Below, piece by piece: positions 10,084 to 21,730 of a DNA stretch of 64,000 nt. Both the position numbers and the translations under genes were made by a program. Source of the stretch: Manihot esculenta (Eukaryota > Streptophyta > Magnoliopsida > Malpighiales > Euphorbiaceae); contig NC_035161.2 in the NCBI RefSeq assembly GCF_001659605.2, positions 4,048,265-4,112,264 of the forward strand. The letters are read 5' to 3'. The notes beneath the pieces are model-generated. The model had not been told where the DNA came from. It saw only the letters and a program-made list of their open reading frames with translations, and made no database searches. Numbering within the stretch: the stretch's first letter is position 1; each line of letters starts with the position of its first letter.

Positions 10084-11657
10084 TGGTTTCCTCACGAAGT
10101 TCTTGAGGTGTCCTCTTTTTATCAACCTTTCGATCTCCGTAATCAACTGGAAGCAGTTATTGGTGTCGTGGCCGTGTGTGCGATGGTATTGACAATATTT
10201 GTCAGGATCTCGCTGACTTGCTTCCGTTTTCATAGGCCTAGACCATTGGAGGAACTCCTTGTCCTGGACAGCCATGAGTACTTCAGCTCTAGAGACGTTG
10301 AGGGGGTCGATGTTTTCGGAACCCACGGGGGGAGTGACCCTTGTTCTGAGGCCCGAGGAGGGAGAGGTCTTTGGTCCCTGCGCTCCCAGGGTTGTCTATA
10401 CGGCTCCAGTCTCTTGCTATGTTTTTTCTCGTGCCTCTCCGGCCTTCCTTCCTCCAGTGCTTTCCCTGTATCTGTCGCTCCTTTGGCGAACCTGCTTGTC
10501 ACTAAGGCATCGTCCTGCCTTATGTATTTTTCAGCCCGCTTCATTAGCTCGGCCAGTGAGGTCGGAGGCTTCCTGCTCAATGAACCAAAGAACTCGGCTG
10601 AGGTCGTCCCCTTCTGCATGGCTTCTACAGCCCTTCCCTCATCGAGCTCGAAAATTTGCAAGGCCTCCGTGTTGAAACGAGCGACGTACTCCCTGAGCGA
10701 TTCGTCTCTCCTCTGCCTGATTGTTTTCAGGTAGCTCGTCTTTCTGTCTGCGGGCACTCCGGCTATAAACCGGCTGATGAAGCGAGTGGCCAGATCTCCA
10801 AAGCTACTAATACTTCCAGCCTCGAGGCTGTTGAACCACGCCCGTGCTGACCCCGAGAGCGTCGTAGGGAATACCTTGCACATCAGGGCATCTGACAAAG
10901 TTTGCAGCTCCATGAAGGTCTTGTAGTTCAAGACATGCTCCCTGGGGTTCCCGGCCCCATCGTATGCGGCCATAGACGGCATCATAAACTTCTTGGGGAC
11001 GGTCTCTTGCTGCACCCACTTCGAGAATGGTGAAGAGGTGGGTAGGAGGGCCTGGTTCTGGTCCTTCATTCCTAGTTCGGCCAAGAGTTGCTCTCTCATC
11101 TTTTGCAACTTCTGGTCTACACTTTCTTCTTCCCGCCTGGGCTTCCTTTCCTGGCGGCCCTCCTCTTCCCACGTCTCGCTCCCAGCTCTTCCGGTGGTTC
11201 CGGCGGAGTAGCTATCGACTTCATCATTCTCTATCAGCTCCCTCACTCTCCTTCCGTGAACTCGAGCTTCCGGCTCTTCCTCTTCTCCGGCTCTCCTCCT
11301 CCCATCTCCGGTTTCTTGGCTGACAGTTCTGGGGTGGTTGAAGGTAAGCTGCGGTTCATTAGTCTGGGGTTCTTCTACCACTGGTGACACGTTTGTGGGG
11401 GTGCTAAGGCCCCGCTGCTGCATTATCTGCCCCAACCAGTGGGTGGTGTTTTGTAATTGGAGGGTCATAGTTTGAAGGTCTTAGTTGGATAAGGTAACGG
11501 TGGAAGCGTTCCCCACCATGCTTGGCGAGGAGTTGAAAGGGATGGGTGTTTGGTTGTTTGGTGTTGTAGGACTAGAAAAAGAGAACTGCTGCCCCTCTTG
11601 GGCAGAGCTCAGGTCATTCAGGGTGTTAAGGTTGTTATTTTCATTGTGATTAGCCAT
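10084..11657 (-). pseudogene. Tat gag
   Basis: The likely start is the ATG at 11655-11657 (MANHNENNNLNTLND), conserved in the relative at 44159. An in-frame TAA at 11480-11482 interrupts it, then 10230-11468 is open. The gag core is KFMMPSMAAYDGAGNPREHV, then ARAWFNSLEAGSI and RRDESLREYVARFN. Near 10310 there is a frameshift; the other frame carries the zinc knuckle YCQYHRTHGHDTNNC and ends at 10081-10083. The N-terminal half is rich in Glu and Arg with DQKLQKMREQLLAEL, a probable coiled coil. Confidence 0.87.
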
Positions 11658-11716
11658 CGTGGATCTCAGTGGGTGTTGTAAAAGTGGAACTCCAGTGATG
11701 AAAAGATCTCCTTCGT

Positions 11717-11734
11717 TCCCACAGACGGCACCAA
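11717..11734 (-). other. Tat primer binding site
   Basis: Minus-strand TTGGTGCCGTCTGTGGGA lies immediately inside the 5' LTR, the usual PBS position in Tat-type elements. The matching tRNA is uncertain; the first bases resemble the TGGCGCCG type. Confidence 0.6.
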
Positions 11735-11735
11735 T

Positions 11736-12212
11736 TGATGATCTGAGATCCAGAAAATAGGGTTTTACAATGGGTTCTGTAAAACTGGAAAAACTTAGAC
11801 CTAGAGGAGAGTATTTCTCCTTTTATATGTTTCCTTTTGTCTGCTAGTGACGTGTTAACAGAACGTGTATTATTGGACCACCTATCCCTGCTACGTTGAT
11901 ACGGACGTACGAGGGAATCAGATCTTTGTCCCGTGCGTAACGGTCCCTGATTCTCCCCGGGAGTGCATGCGGATGGTCCCATAAGGCGAAGGGGTTGGAC
12001 TCCTTCCTGATTCTGCACTGGGCCGGCAGATGAAATTGAGACTAGGCCCAAAGAGGATCTGTCCATCGGGCCGGAAGAGCTAAGCCGGCCTGTTTTGAAG
12101 AAACGGACTGAAACCCGGTCTTTGAACGGAATGGAGTGGACCTGATTCTTGGAGGGGGCCTAGAAACCTTCTTAATGGGCCTGGTCTTAGACCGGGGCGA
12201 AGAAACCCAGTC
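11736..12212 (-). repeat. 5' LTR of the Tat element (477 bp)
   Basis: On the plus strand it reads TGATGATCTGAGATCC at the left end and ends ...CCCAGTCA at 12212, where GC-balanced sequence gives way to AT-rich DNA. It is related to the LTRs at 43002-43432 and 44237-44697. Confidence 0.8.
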
Positions 12213-12772
12213 AATTTTATAATTTTATTTAAATTTGTATAAAAACTTAAATATTAAAAGAAATTTTTATCCGAAGAATATAGTGATTGATCAGCTGTGA
12301 TGGAACAGAAAGAGATAATATTCTTAATTTTTAATTAAGTTTTTTTCCTATTATATAGATTAAAAAATAGTATTTTATAGATAAAATAAAAATAATATAA
12401 ATATTAATGTAGCTACAGTTAATAATTACTGTACGTTTTATATATTTTATTTTTTATATAATGTAATCTACATTCATTTAATTAGTTACAAATATATAAT
12501 TAAAATTGAATTATTTAAATTAATTGAAAGTTAATAAAATTTAAAATTTATATATATTTAAACTTATAAGTGAATGATAATTTTATAATTAAAATTAGCT
12601 TTTAAAATAGATAATAATTTTATTATTTAAATTAATTTATCATTAACAAAAATTCAAATTTTGAATTGTATATAAGGAATAAAAAGTTAAATTTATGGCA
12701 TAAAATTATTAAAATAATAAATTTAAACATTAAATAATATTAAAAATAAGAAGTGACTATAAAAATATTAGA

Positions 12773-12815
<43 letters not shown>

Positions 12816-13245
12816 AAACAATGTACTAAATTAATAATAATAATAAAGTGAAATATTTCTTTTCATAATAAAAAATATAATAATATTATTATTAATTTTA
12901 AATATTTTATTATATTTATCATAAGAAATATTATATGTTTATATTTTTATAGTGTTATTATAATTTTTTTAATTTAATATTTTCAATAAAATAATTACTT
13001 TATGAAAATATGTCATTTTACAATACATTTACAAATATAGCCTAATTCTTGCCTACGCTGAATCTGCATTAACCCATAATATAAATAAATAGGATTTCAT
13101 GTGAACCCCACTAGCAGTTTAGACTAACACACACAGAAGATCTCCTAATCAGAGTTTAAGCAGACGTTAATACTACAATATGTTTGTTCAGAGAACTTAC
13201 AGCAACTGAGTCGGTAAATTTGATCCTCGATGGCGCTTAGGAAGA
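12213..13245. other. AT-rich intergenic DNA with a TA microsatellite
   Basis: Extremely AT-rich DNA with no coding signal. A run of about 18 TA dinucleotides lies at 12777-12812. The last 200 bp before 13246 are less AT-rich and probably include the 3' UTR of the DUF599 gene. Confidence 0.6.
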
Positions 13246-16200
13246 TCAAACAGCTGATTCTACATCATCAGTTTTCATTTCTTCTCTGTATAACTTAGTG
13301 TGCAGATGCCGGGTAAAGCTAGTAGTCGTGTCTAAGAAATAAAGAATAAATGACATCGTGCAGCAGCACACAAACATGGGTATTGGCCCGAAGATCCATA
13401 GAAACAGAGGGAACGACAGATAGAAAGCGCGTAAACCAAGGGACCAGAAGAAACTTCCTCTATTCAAGTTTCTGGCAACATACTCAATGGAATCCTTTTT
13501 GCCTACTGATGTAGGTACAGTAGCCAAGAAACTAACATGAGCATAGTATCTAATTGACTGCACATTGCAAAGAAAGGCGACAAGGAAGCATAGCAGAATA
13601 GAGAAGTACTTAATTGAGGAAACAATGGAGTTCTTATTTCCATATACTAGTTGTGAGGCTGTGTTCCCGGAGTTTGATGTGCTGCTTACAAACACACTGA
13701 TCAATGAGCTGAGAGTGATTGCTGTTGTTGCTAAAAGTGTAGATGCCATTATGTTGTTACGTATTGTTTGAACCGCCAAAACTCCATTCTTCAGGGGATC
13801 CTGAAATTTACAGTCAATATTGTCAAATTGGAAGTTTTATCTGTAACAAATTCTAAAACAAAATTTCAGGTAAAAAGAAAAAAAGTAGTGTATGACGAAC
13901 TATAAACCACTACTTGCTCAAACAACAAGTAACCAAGCCTTACATATGGATTATGGGCTAATCTCCTCGCTATGCATCAACTCTAGTCTGTGTCATGCAT
14001 ACAAAGTTGATACAATCATTGGTTTTGCATACATGCCAAGCATGTATTTCAATTGAAAAGAAAGGAGAGCTTGAGCACTTCAAAAACTATGGTTCATTTG
14101 TTTTTCCAAGAAAACCTTAACAATGAGTTCAGTGACAATGCTAGATTCTTGTTATCAACCATAAGCAATCAACAGTCGATGAATGCAGCAGCTTTAATTC
14201 TAACCAATGGAAGTTAAGCAATAACTTCTTCAACCTAAGGAAACTGAAGAAGTTGAAGTTACAAAAGGTGATAAAGAAGATGTTATATAAGAGTTCCATT
14301 GCAGAACAATCAGGATTGGAGGAAAGCAAATCGAGAAACCCAAAACTGAATCCATATAGAGATGTAGTTTACAGGCTACAGCCGTTAGCCTTTACATAGA
14401 CTTTACTGAATCAAAATTACAACCCAATTGTAAGATAAACATATGTAAAATTTTCACCCAAGGATGCTTCTAGTTCTACATAATGATTAAAACAATTAAT
14501 CCTGATTGCCTACAAAATTAGCAAGGAACTTCACAAACTCTCTTTCAGGACTCGGAATGAAAGAATCAACCTAGCTGAGCTTCTAGCAAGCGCCCACAAA
14601 AGGGGTTTAATATCTCTAACACATGCAGCTTGGAAATACACAGCCCTGCCACACCTCATGTTCACATATAGTAATAAGAAGAAACTCTAAAATCATGTCA
14701 AGAAACAACTCAACCGGTGAGATAAAATTTGCAAATAAAGGGATAAAAGTAGGTTTTAGCATATTTAACCCTTTCAATAATTAACCATACAGCTCTAACC
14801 CCCACTTAGTCATCATCATGACCGCCAAAAGAAAACCACCCAAAAAAAATAAAGATAAAACACAACTACATATCCATATTCTATCAAAAAAATTCTCATG
14901 AATCAACCTTCTGTCCGAGGTGAACCTCCATTACCAACTGTCATGAACACTAATGGAGATGAGATTCACTTTGCACAAATAACTTGGTCAAAGTTCTCTT
15001 CTGTTTTGTTCATGACACCTAAATATTGTTCAATTCTTATAAAATCTGGCCATGGGCTATAGCCAATCTCTACTCCTTAACATACTGTCTTGAAATACCA
15101 CAGTTGGTCTGCAAGGCACCATTGACTGACGTAACATGACACATCTCCAAACATAACACAACAAACTGATATGACATACTCAACCTTCAAAACACAGATG
15201 TATCCTCAAGATAATACAACCAATCTATATAATATATATAGAGAGAGAGTGATCACAATAGATTAAAACATACTAACCAACATAAAGGGTGGCAATGGGG
15301 TGGAAGTTCCCCATTCCGTATAGATATCTGCTCCAAAATGGTAGGAAACCTCAGTTTTTTCTCTCATGCGCCCTACGCACAGGAAACCATAAACACTGGA
15401 AACACAATACCTATACAACTCTTGTTTAGACTTTAATGAGTATTATATTTCAATATAGCTAAATTAAAAAAATTATAATGAAAAATCATGAAAAAGAAAT
15501 GGGGAATAGGGATCCCTGCAGAGACAAATATGGGGATCCCACTAGAGGAACACTGGGGAGACATGAATTACGACTGTACACTGCCAAACTAATCTACTTT
15601 AGTAAACAGTGACCCCTGGTCACCAAGCAAACACTGCACAAGAAAATAAATTAGCCTAAAGCAGTAGGCTTCTTACGGCTCACTCGCACAGTTATGATAA
15701 TATGTTGGTTTAGTATTCAAAGATCAACTCTTGAACCACATTCCTTGTCACATAAAATTTCCTATCCAAAACCCACCTGTCACCCTTCTCTTCTTTCTTA
15801 AAAAATAAAATAATAAAATAAGGTAAAATTAAATCAATAAATATTCAATCACAAGGATTCTTCCTGGTATTAGAAATGTATTCTTGCTAGCTGAAACACA
15901 CAATTAACTGTTAAAATACACGTAGAAAGAAAAAAAAAAGGGAGAAAAATCAGAAACTCCTTAGAAACAGCCAAAAGTATTTATATAGGCAAACGACAGC
16001 AGATGCTATTGGACAAGTCCAAAGAAGTATTCTTCCAAAGTTCAAAACATGTAATTAGTAAAATCACAGTGGAAGGAAAAATTAAGAACAGATTCTAAGG
16101 CATAATATAAAGTAACTAAAATTAAACAGGAAAGGGTTTACATTTCCACTAATAATTAATGAAAGGAGAATGATCCAAAAGGATTCCTGGAAGATCATGA

Positions 16201-16466
16201 TAACCAACTTTTTGGGAAATCAAGAATTCCTCTGAGAGGAGGAAAAAAGAAGAAGAAAATGAAAGAAAAGCGGAGAGATGGAAAAGGGAAGTTACAGTCA
16301 TAATAGAAAGGACCCATTGATGACGGGAATCAGCATTGATGCCAATGACAGTGCGGCGAGGGTATCTGAGAATGGTGAAAAGAAGCCAAGAATGGTATAA
16401 TCCCATCACCAACATGCCCAAGGGCACCAGCACATAGTCTAAACTCTGCTCCTCCATCGTCATCAT
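13246..16466 (-). CDS. DUF599 family membrane protein (two exons)
   Basis: Exon 1 is 16296-16466 (57 codons; start ATG at 16464-16466, with alternative ATGs at 16461 and 16455) and exon 2 is 13246-13800. The intron 13801-16295 has a GT donor (GTAACTTCC) and AG acceptor (AAATTTCAG), and the frame joins as ...SIMT|DPLKNGVLAVQT. The product is 241 aa, the usual size for DUF599 proteins. Hydrophobic segments lie near residues 10-32, 75-95, 122-140 and 175-210, so it is a multi-pass membrane protein. Family signatures include YHSWLLF, VIGINADSRHQWV and NVQSIRYYAH. The biochemical function of DUF599 is unknown. The charged C-terminus (REEMKTDDVESAV) is probably cytosolic. The 5' UTR carries a CT-rich tract just upstream of the ATG. 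Confidence 0.9.
13801..16295 (-). other. Intron of the DUF599 gene (2.5 kb)
   Basis: No coding potential above short chance frames. The stretch 15288-15550 begins GGGTGGCAATGGGGTGG and ends near a GGGATCCC motif, which looks like an old non-coding repeat. A short GA run sits at 15240-15249. Confidence 0.7.
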
Positions 16467-17214
16467 CTCTCTCTCTCTCTCTATCTCTCTCTTACAGGAG
16501 AAAACAGAGTCGGTTCCATTAGATGAAATCGTTATAAGTGGTAATAAATAAATAAAAGAATGGAAGCTGTCGGGGCCCACACGCTCTTTCCCTTTTCCTT
16601 TATTGGTCAATTCGTTTTAAAACCCAACTAAATTAAATTAATTTAAAAATAATAACATAATCAATCAAATTAAAGTACGAATTATATTAAATTAAATTAA
16701 ATTGTTGAAATTATACAAAGAATTGAATTATTAAAAGTTTTATTCAATTGTGCGTAAACCCTCCTCCTCCCCTTCCTCTGATGTACATCTACGTATTTGA
16801 AACTGTATATGGTTTTTTCACACACTGACATGTTTTTTCCTGAAATCCCTACATGCATTGAATTGGGTTGTTGTTTTAATTTATATTTATAGAATTGCAT
16901 ATGAATTCCTTAACCTGTGAACTATGAGATTTGAATTTGATATTATTTTTAAATAAACTTCAATTAAATTGATTGTAGTTGTGTAGTTGTATAGTTGTGA
17001 AGTTGTACAATTGAATTGATGAATTCCCTAACCTTCAGTTAAATGTAGTTGTGAATTGGATTGATTGTATACTAGTATTAGGGTTTATGGTTCTTGATTG
17101 GGGTTTAAATTGGGATTTATGCTTAATTGCTTATTTTATATCGTTATTAATTAAGCTTATATTCAATTGATTAAATTAAATTCAATGGTATAATTAATTA
17201 TTATTAGGTGAATT
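16467..17214. other. 5' flank of the DUF599 gene and AT-rich spacer
   Basis: 16467-16610 is the 5' UTR and proximal upstream region, with a CT-rich stretch at 16467-16495 and a minus-strand CCAAT box near 16602. From 16620 onward the DNA is AT-rich with nothing recognisable until the hAT relic. Confidence 0.5.
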
Positions 17215-18408
17215 ATGGAGTCACAAAATAATCGGCTACTCCTAAAGAATACTAGTGGTTCTAATCAAACTGGTAATACACTTCAACAGAAACAACTACA
17301 TCATTAATAGCGAAAGAGCAAACCAATAAGGGCAAGGTCTCTAGTTCGGGATGACTTCACCAAATTCAAGAATGACAAAGTGAATTAAAAGGCTAGTATA
17401 ATTACTATAAAAAGGAATTTTATTGTGACCAAAAAAGAAATGGAACCACTGCACTTACGAATCATATGAATTTATGCAAAAAGTACCCACAGTCCATTAA
17501 GACTAGACACGCATAATTATCATTTCAAAAAAATACAAGTGAGAAAAATGTGGATGATTTAGACACATTTACTACTTGGACATTTTTCTACTTGAAGTAT
17601 GATGAAAATGCAATTAGAGAAGCTATTATCCATATGATAATCATTGATGAATTATCTTTTAGATATATAGAAAGAAAAGGTTTTAAAAGATTAATGAGAG
17701 TAATTTGTCTAAGATTTAGGATTCCCTCTTGGTGGATAATTTCACGTGATTATTATCATTTGTTTGTTGAGGAGAGATCAAAATTGAAGTCTTTCTTTAA
17801 GAAAAATTATCAAAGAGTGAGTCTTACTATAGATACTTGGACATCATTTCAACAAATTAATTTCATGTGCATCATTGCTCATTTTATTGATAATGATTGG
17901 AAGTTGCATAAGAGAATCATTAATTTTGATCCTTTTTCAAGTTATAAAAGTGAAGCAGTAGGTAGGACAATTAAGACTTGCTTGCTAGAGTAAGGGTTAG
18001 ATAAAATATTCATTGTTACAGTTGATAATGTTAATTCTAACGTAGTCATGTCTTATTTGAAAAAGTAGTTTGCAAATTGGAGTGCTAGTGTTGCTAACTC
18101 TACTTACTTGCACTTGATATATATGACACATATCATCAATTTAGTTATCTAGGATGGCTTGAAAGATGTGAATGATTCAATAATGAAAGTAAGGGAAGTA
18201 GTAAGTTATATCAGAAGTTTCTAGCTAGGTTGAAAAGGTTTAATGAATATGTGCTTCATGAAAAAATTGAAAGCAAATATTTATTATATTTAAATGTGCC
18301 AACTAGATGGAATTCAATTTGATATTGAATACAACTAAAAAATATAAAAGGGCATTTAGGAGGTACGAATCATAAAATCACATGCTTAAGATTGATATGG
18401 AAAGGATG
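17215..18408 (+). pseudogene. hAT transposase, N-terminal part (relic)
   Basis: A decayed hAT-superfamily transposase begins at ATG 17215 (MESQNNRLLL). A BED-type zinc-finger region is discernible at about 17320-17530, followed by the open stretch 17550-17993 with IPSWWIISRDYYHLF, VSLTIDTWTSFQQINFMC and AHFIDNDWKLHKRIINF. Beyond that, TVDNVNSNVVMSYLKK, THIINLVI.DGLKDVNDS and VPTRWNS-like sequence persist through several stops. The gene is interrupted at 18408 by a CACTA element and resumes at 20919. Confidence 0.85.
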
Positions 18409-19875
18409 CACTACAAAAAACTTTCGAATTACGAATGGAATTTTCCGTTGTTAATCCAGTAAAAATGTGTTGGTAAAAGAATTACCAATGGATTATAATC
18501 CGTTGTTAAAAAGCTCATTATTAAATTTTTACCAACGGCTTTCAACTCCGTTAGTAATACTAACGCATTTACTAATGGGGTTTCTGTTATTATTACTAAA
18601 AAATTTAAAATCCATTAGTAAATTGAGAGAAAAATAATTTATTAACATATGTGAAATCCGTTGATAAATCCGTTAGTAATTTACTAACGGAACGGATTGC
18701 AATCCGTTAGTAAATCCATTAAAAATTTAAATAATTTTAAAATAATTATTATTTTGATTAAATAATAAATTTTATTAGTAATATTTTTTTATTAATTCAA
18801 TAAAATTTAAAATTATATTATTATTGTTATTGAATTTTTAATTTATGTCCAATATTTATTAGAAATACATAGAAAGTGAAAATAAGAGAAAAGTAAATGA
18901 GAGAAAATAATAAAAAAAGAAAGGAAAAAGAGAAAAATAAATAAAATAATAGAAAAATAAAAATTATGCAAATGAAGGAAGAATGAGGGTAGAGTAAAAG
19001 CTTATTAGAGAAATGAGAAAAAAGAAAAATGATTAGAGAAGAAAATAAATAAAGGGAAATAATAAAAAAATATAAATAAAAAGAAAATGATAAAAGAAAA
19101 TAATATGAGAGAAAATAACATGAATGAAAATTATAGAGGAAATGGAAGAAAATTAGAGGAAATGGAAGAAAATGATGGAAAAAAAATGGAGAAAGTGAAA
19201 GGAAAACTATGGAGAGAAATGGAGAAAAATGAAGAAAATAATAGAAGAGGGACGAGAATGAGAAAAAATGATCGGAGATAGAAAGAAAAATAATAAAAAA
19301 ATGATTTAAAAAAATTGTGAGATATAAAAGTGAAATGAAAGAAAGTCATAAAAAAAAGAACGAAAATGAGAGAAAGGAAAAGAAAGTGGAAGAAAAGTAA
19401 ATGATAAAATGAATGAATGATTAAAGAAGAGAATTGTTATTATATTTATAAATGTGGATTACTAACGGATTCACAATCCGTTGCTAAATTTAAAAAAAAA
19501 TTGGGTTTTTTCCTCCAAGAATTATCGACGGATTTGAAATCCGTTAATAAATCCGTTGGTAATCGAAAAATATGGATTTTTAAAAAGAGAACGCGGAACT
19601 TTTACGGGAGATTTCATTTTAAATTTACCAATAGATTTACTAATAGATGACATCTGTTGGTAAATTCAACACTTTTTTTACTTACTAATTTAATGATAAA
19701 ATTTAGTAATGAATTTTCAAATGCGTTAGTAATTTTTTAACATATTACTAACGAATTTGGAGTCTGTTAGAAATTTAAACATGTTTTTAATTTTACTAAC
19801 GGATTGAAATCCATTAATGAATTACCAATAAATTTTAAGTCCGTAAATAAATTTTAATACTAATTATTTTATATA

Positions 19876-20123
19876 GGGAAAATTACTTCTTAGTCCCTGA
19901 GGTTTAACGTAATTAACACTTCTGTCCCTCTATTTTGGCGACCCAACACTTAAGTCCCTCACTTTCTCTTCCGTCCAAATTCGTAGTCCTTCCATCCATT
20001 TAAACTGTTTGGTCAAAGAGTCAAAAGTGAGAGGTGATAATTTTTTCCAGAAATACCTTTCTCTTAATGTGAAATTCCTTTTTTTTTTCTCTTTCATGTT
20101 TTCTCTAGAAGCAGAAGAAGAAG

Positions 20124-20154
<31 letters not shown>

Positions 20155-20182
20155 TGCAGAAAAGGGTAGGAAGAAGAAGGAG

Positions 20183-20213
<31 letters not shown>

Positions 20214-20244
20214 TGCAGAAAAGGGTAGGAAGAAGAAGGAGAAG

Positions 20245-20275
<31 letters not shown>

Positions 20276-20715
20276 TGCAGAAAGGAGGGTAGGAAGAAGA
20301 AGAAGAAGAAGAAAGAAGAAGAAGAAGAAGAAGAAGAAGAAGAAGGAGAAAGAAGAAGAAGAAGAAGTTGCAGAAAAGGAGAAGAAGAAGAAGAAAGAAG
20401 AAGAAGAAGAAGAAGAAGAAGAAGGAGAAAGAAGAAGAAGAAGAAGAAGAAGAAGGAGAAAGAAGAAGTTGCAGAAAAGGAGAAGAAGAAGAAGGAGAAG
20501 AAGAAGAAGAAGGAGAAGAAGAAGAATGGGCATTTGGGTTTAGGTTTAGTGAGGGTTAATTTTGTCAATTCACGTGTCCCAAACGGCTATTTTGGACGGA
20601 AGGACTACGAATTTGGACGGAAGAGAAAGTGAGGGACTTAAGTGTTGGGTCGCCAAAATAGAGGGACAAAAGTGTTAATTACATTAAACCTCAGGGACTA
20701 AAAAGTAATTTTCCC
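19876..20715 (+). mobile_element. Mutator-type MITE with long inverted repeats (840 bp)
   Basis: The left end GGGAAAATTACTTCTTAGTC and the complement of the right end agree for about 120 bp, including GGCGACCCAACACTTAAGTC and CCGTCCAAATTCGTAGTCC. It is flanked by a perfect 9-bp duplication TTTTATATA at 19867-19875 and 20716-20724, the hallmark of Mutator-like transposition. The core is a 400-bp GAA-rich tract. It sits inside the CACTA element, so it is younger than the CACTA insertion. Confidence 0.92.
20106..20527 (+). repeat. GAA-rich microsatellite/minisatellite core of the MITE
   Basis: An almost pure purine strand of GAA/GAAG repeats is punctuated five times by GTTGCAGAAA (near 20151, 20211, 20273, 20366 and 20468), giving an irregular 60-100 bp higher-order period. 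The long poly-Glu/Lys and poly-Ser/Leu frames here are by-products of the repeat. Confidence 0.9.
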
Positions 20716-20918
20716 TTTTATATATTATAAATTACCAACGAATTTTGAAATCCGTTAGTAATATCAATAGATTACCAACGAATTTCAAATCTGTTGGTAA
20801 ATTTTTACACAATTTTTTATATTAAGAATTACTAATGAATTTTTTAATCCGTTAGCAAATCCATTAAAATTACTGATGGAAATAAAATTCGTTAGTAATT
20901 CGAAACTTTCTTGTAGTG

Positions 20919-21730
20919 ATGGCATACTTAACTATTATAATTGGTCACTGGTTAGGAAGATGGCAGATGTGTCGGCTCATTTTTATGAGCTTTCTTTGTA
21001 TATCTCAGGTTCCAAGTATATTACATTAAATCTATTCTTTAGTGAGGTAAGTGACTTGGCCCTTATAGTAAATCAATGGATTAGTAGTAATGATCTTGAG
21101 ATAAAATCTATGAAATAAGGGTTAAATTTGAGAAGTATTAAGGAAATGTGGATAAATAAATAAATTTATCTATTTTATTATTGTTCTTGACTCTCGTGAC
21201 AAATTTAAGTTTATGGAGTATATTTCTCTTAAATATATGATAAAGAGAAGGGTGTAGAGTTTCAATAAGGTCAAAAGTAGTTTGGTTAACTTATTTAATG
21301 AATATAAAAAAAATGTATAACCTCATATTGAGTAATTCAGTTATAGTAGTTCATAACAATCAAGTAGGAGTTGCACTACTACCGATTCAATAAATCTCAA
21401 GTCTAAATTCTCTTTTGAAGCATCACTACAATAAGCAGGAATTGAAAGAATCTGGTGGATTTGATTCAAAGATTGAGTTGAAAGTATATCTAAGTGAAAC
21501 AATTCAAGAGGACAACGAGAATTTTGATGTTCTGAAACGGTGGAAAATAAATTCTAAAAGATTTTCTATTCTAAAAAAAATTGCTAGAGATATATTAGTA
21601 ATTTCAATTTCTACCCTTGTCTTAAAGAGTGTTTTAGTACTAGTGGAAGAGTGTTAAATTGCTTCAGGAGTTCCTGACTCCTAAAATTATTGAGGAACTT
21701 GAAAAGTTTAAAGAGAGTATGTTTTATAAA
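20919..21730 (+). pseudogene. hAT transposase, C-terminal part (relic)
   Basis: Continuation of the hAT relic after the CACTA element: NYYNWSLVRKMADVSAHFYE, ISGSKYITLNLFFSEVSDLA, then NQWISSNDLEIKSM. Near 21520-21700 is the dimerisation (hAT-C) domain in degraded form: NFDVLKRWKINSKRFSIL, IARDILVISIST and LTPKIIEEL. Stops and frameshifts are frequent. The element's own terminal repeats were not identified. Confidence 0.82.

Larger units (their letters stand above)
8752..12212 (-). mobile_element. Ty3/gypsy Tat-type LTR retrotransposon, 5' part, disrupted by the Tekay insertion
   Basis: Read on the minus strand it has a 5' LTR (12212 to 11736), a PBS, gag, a zinc knuckle, protease and the first part of RT, where homology stops abruptly at the Tekay 3' LTR. 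RNase H, integrase and the 3' LTR must lie left of the window beyond the Tekay copy. The gag and protease style (YCQYHRTHGHDTNNC knuckle; LVDDGSKVNLLP protease) is that of the plant Tat lineage, not of chromoviruses. Several stops and a frameshift show it is dead. Confidence 0.9.
18409..20918 (+). mobile_element. CACTA (En/Spm-type) DNA transposon, non-autonomous, 2510 bp
   Basis: The left end reads CACTACAAAAAACTTTCGAA and the right end TTCGAAACTTTCTTGTAGTG, so the terminal inverted repeats match over about 24 bp. The flanking 3-bp duplication is ATG on both sides (18406-18408 and 20919-20921), as expected for this superfamily. Subterminal regions hold many direct and inverted copies of ACTAACGGATT / AATCCGTTAGTAA, the likely transposase-binding sites. 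No transposase remains; the interior is AT/AG-rich and carries a separate MITE. It interrupts the hAT relic. Confidence 0.93.

Noticed and set aside
9799..10734. 311-codon plus-strand frame
   Set aside because: It is antisense to the Tat gag/protease region, whose minus-strand motifs are clear.
11650..12066. 138-codon minus-strand frame next to the Tat gag
   Set aside because: It covers the 5' LTR, PBS and leader of the Tat element, so it is not a protein-coding gene.
19930..20632. Long frames rich in Ser/Leu/Phe or Glu/Lys
   Set aside because: They are translations of the GAA repeat in the MITE core in different frames.
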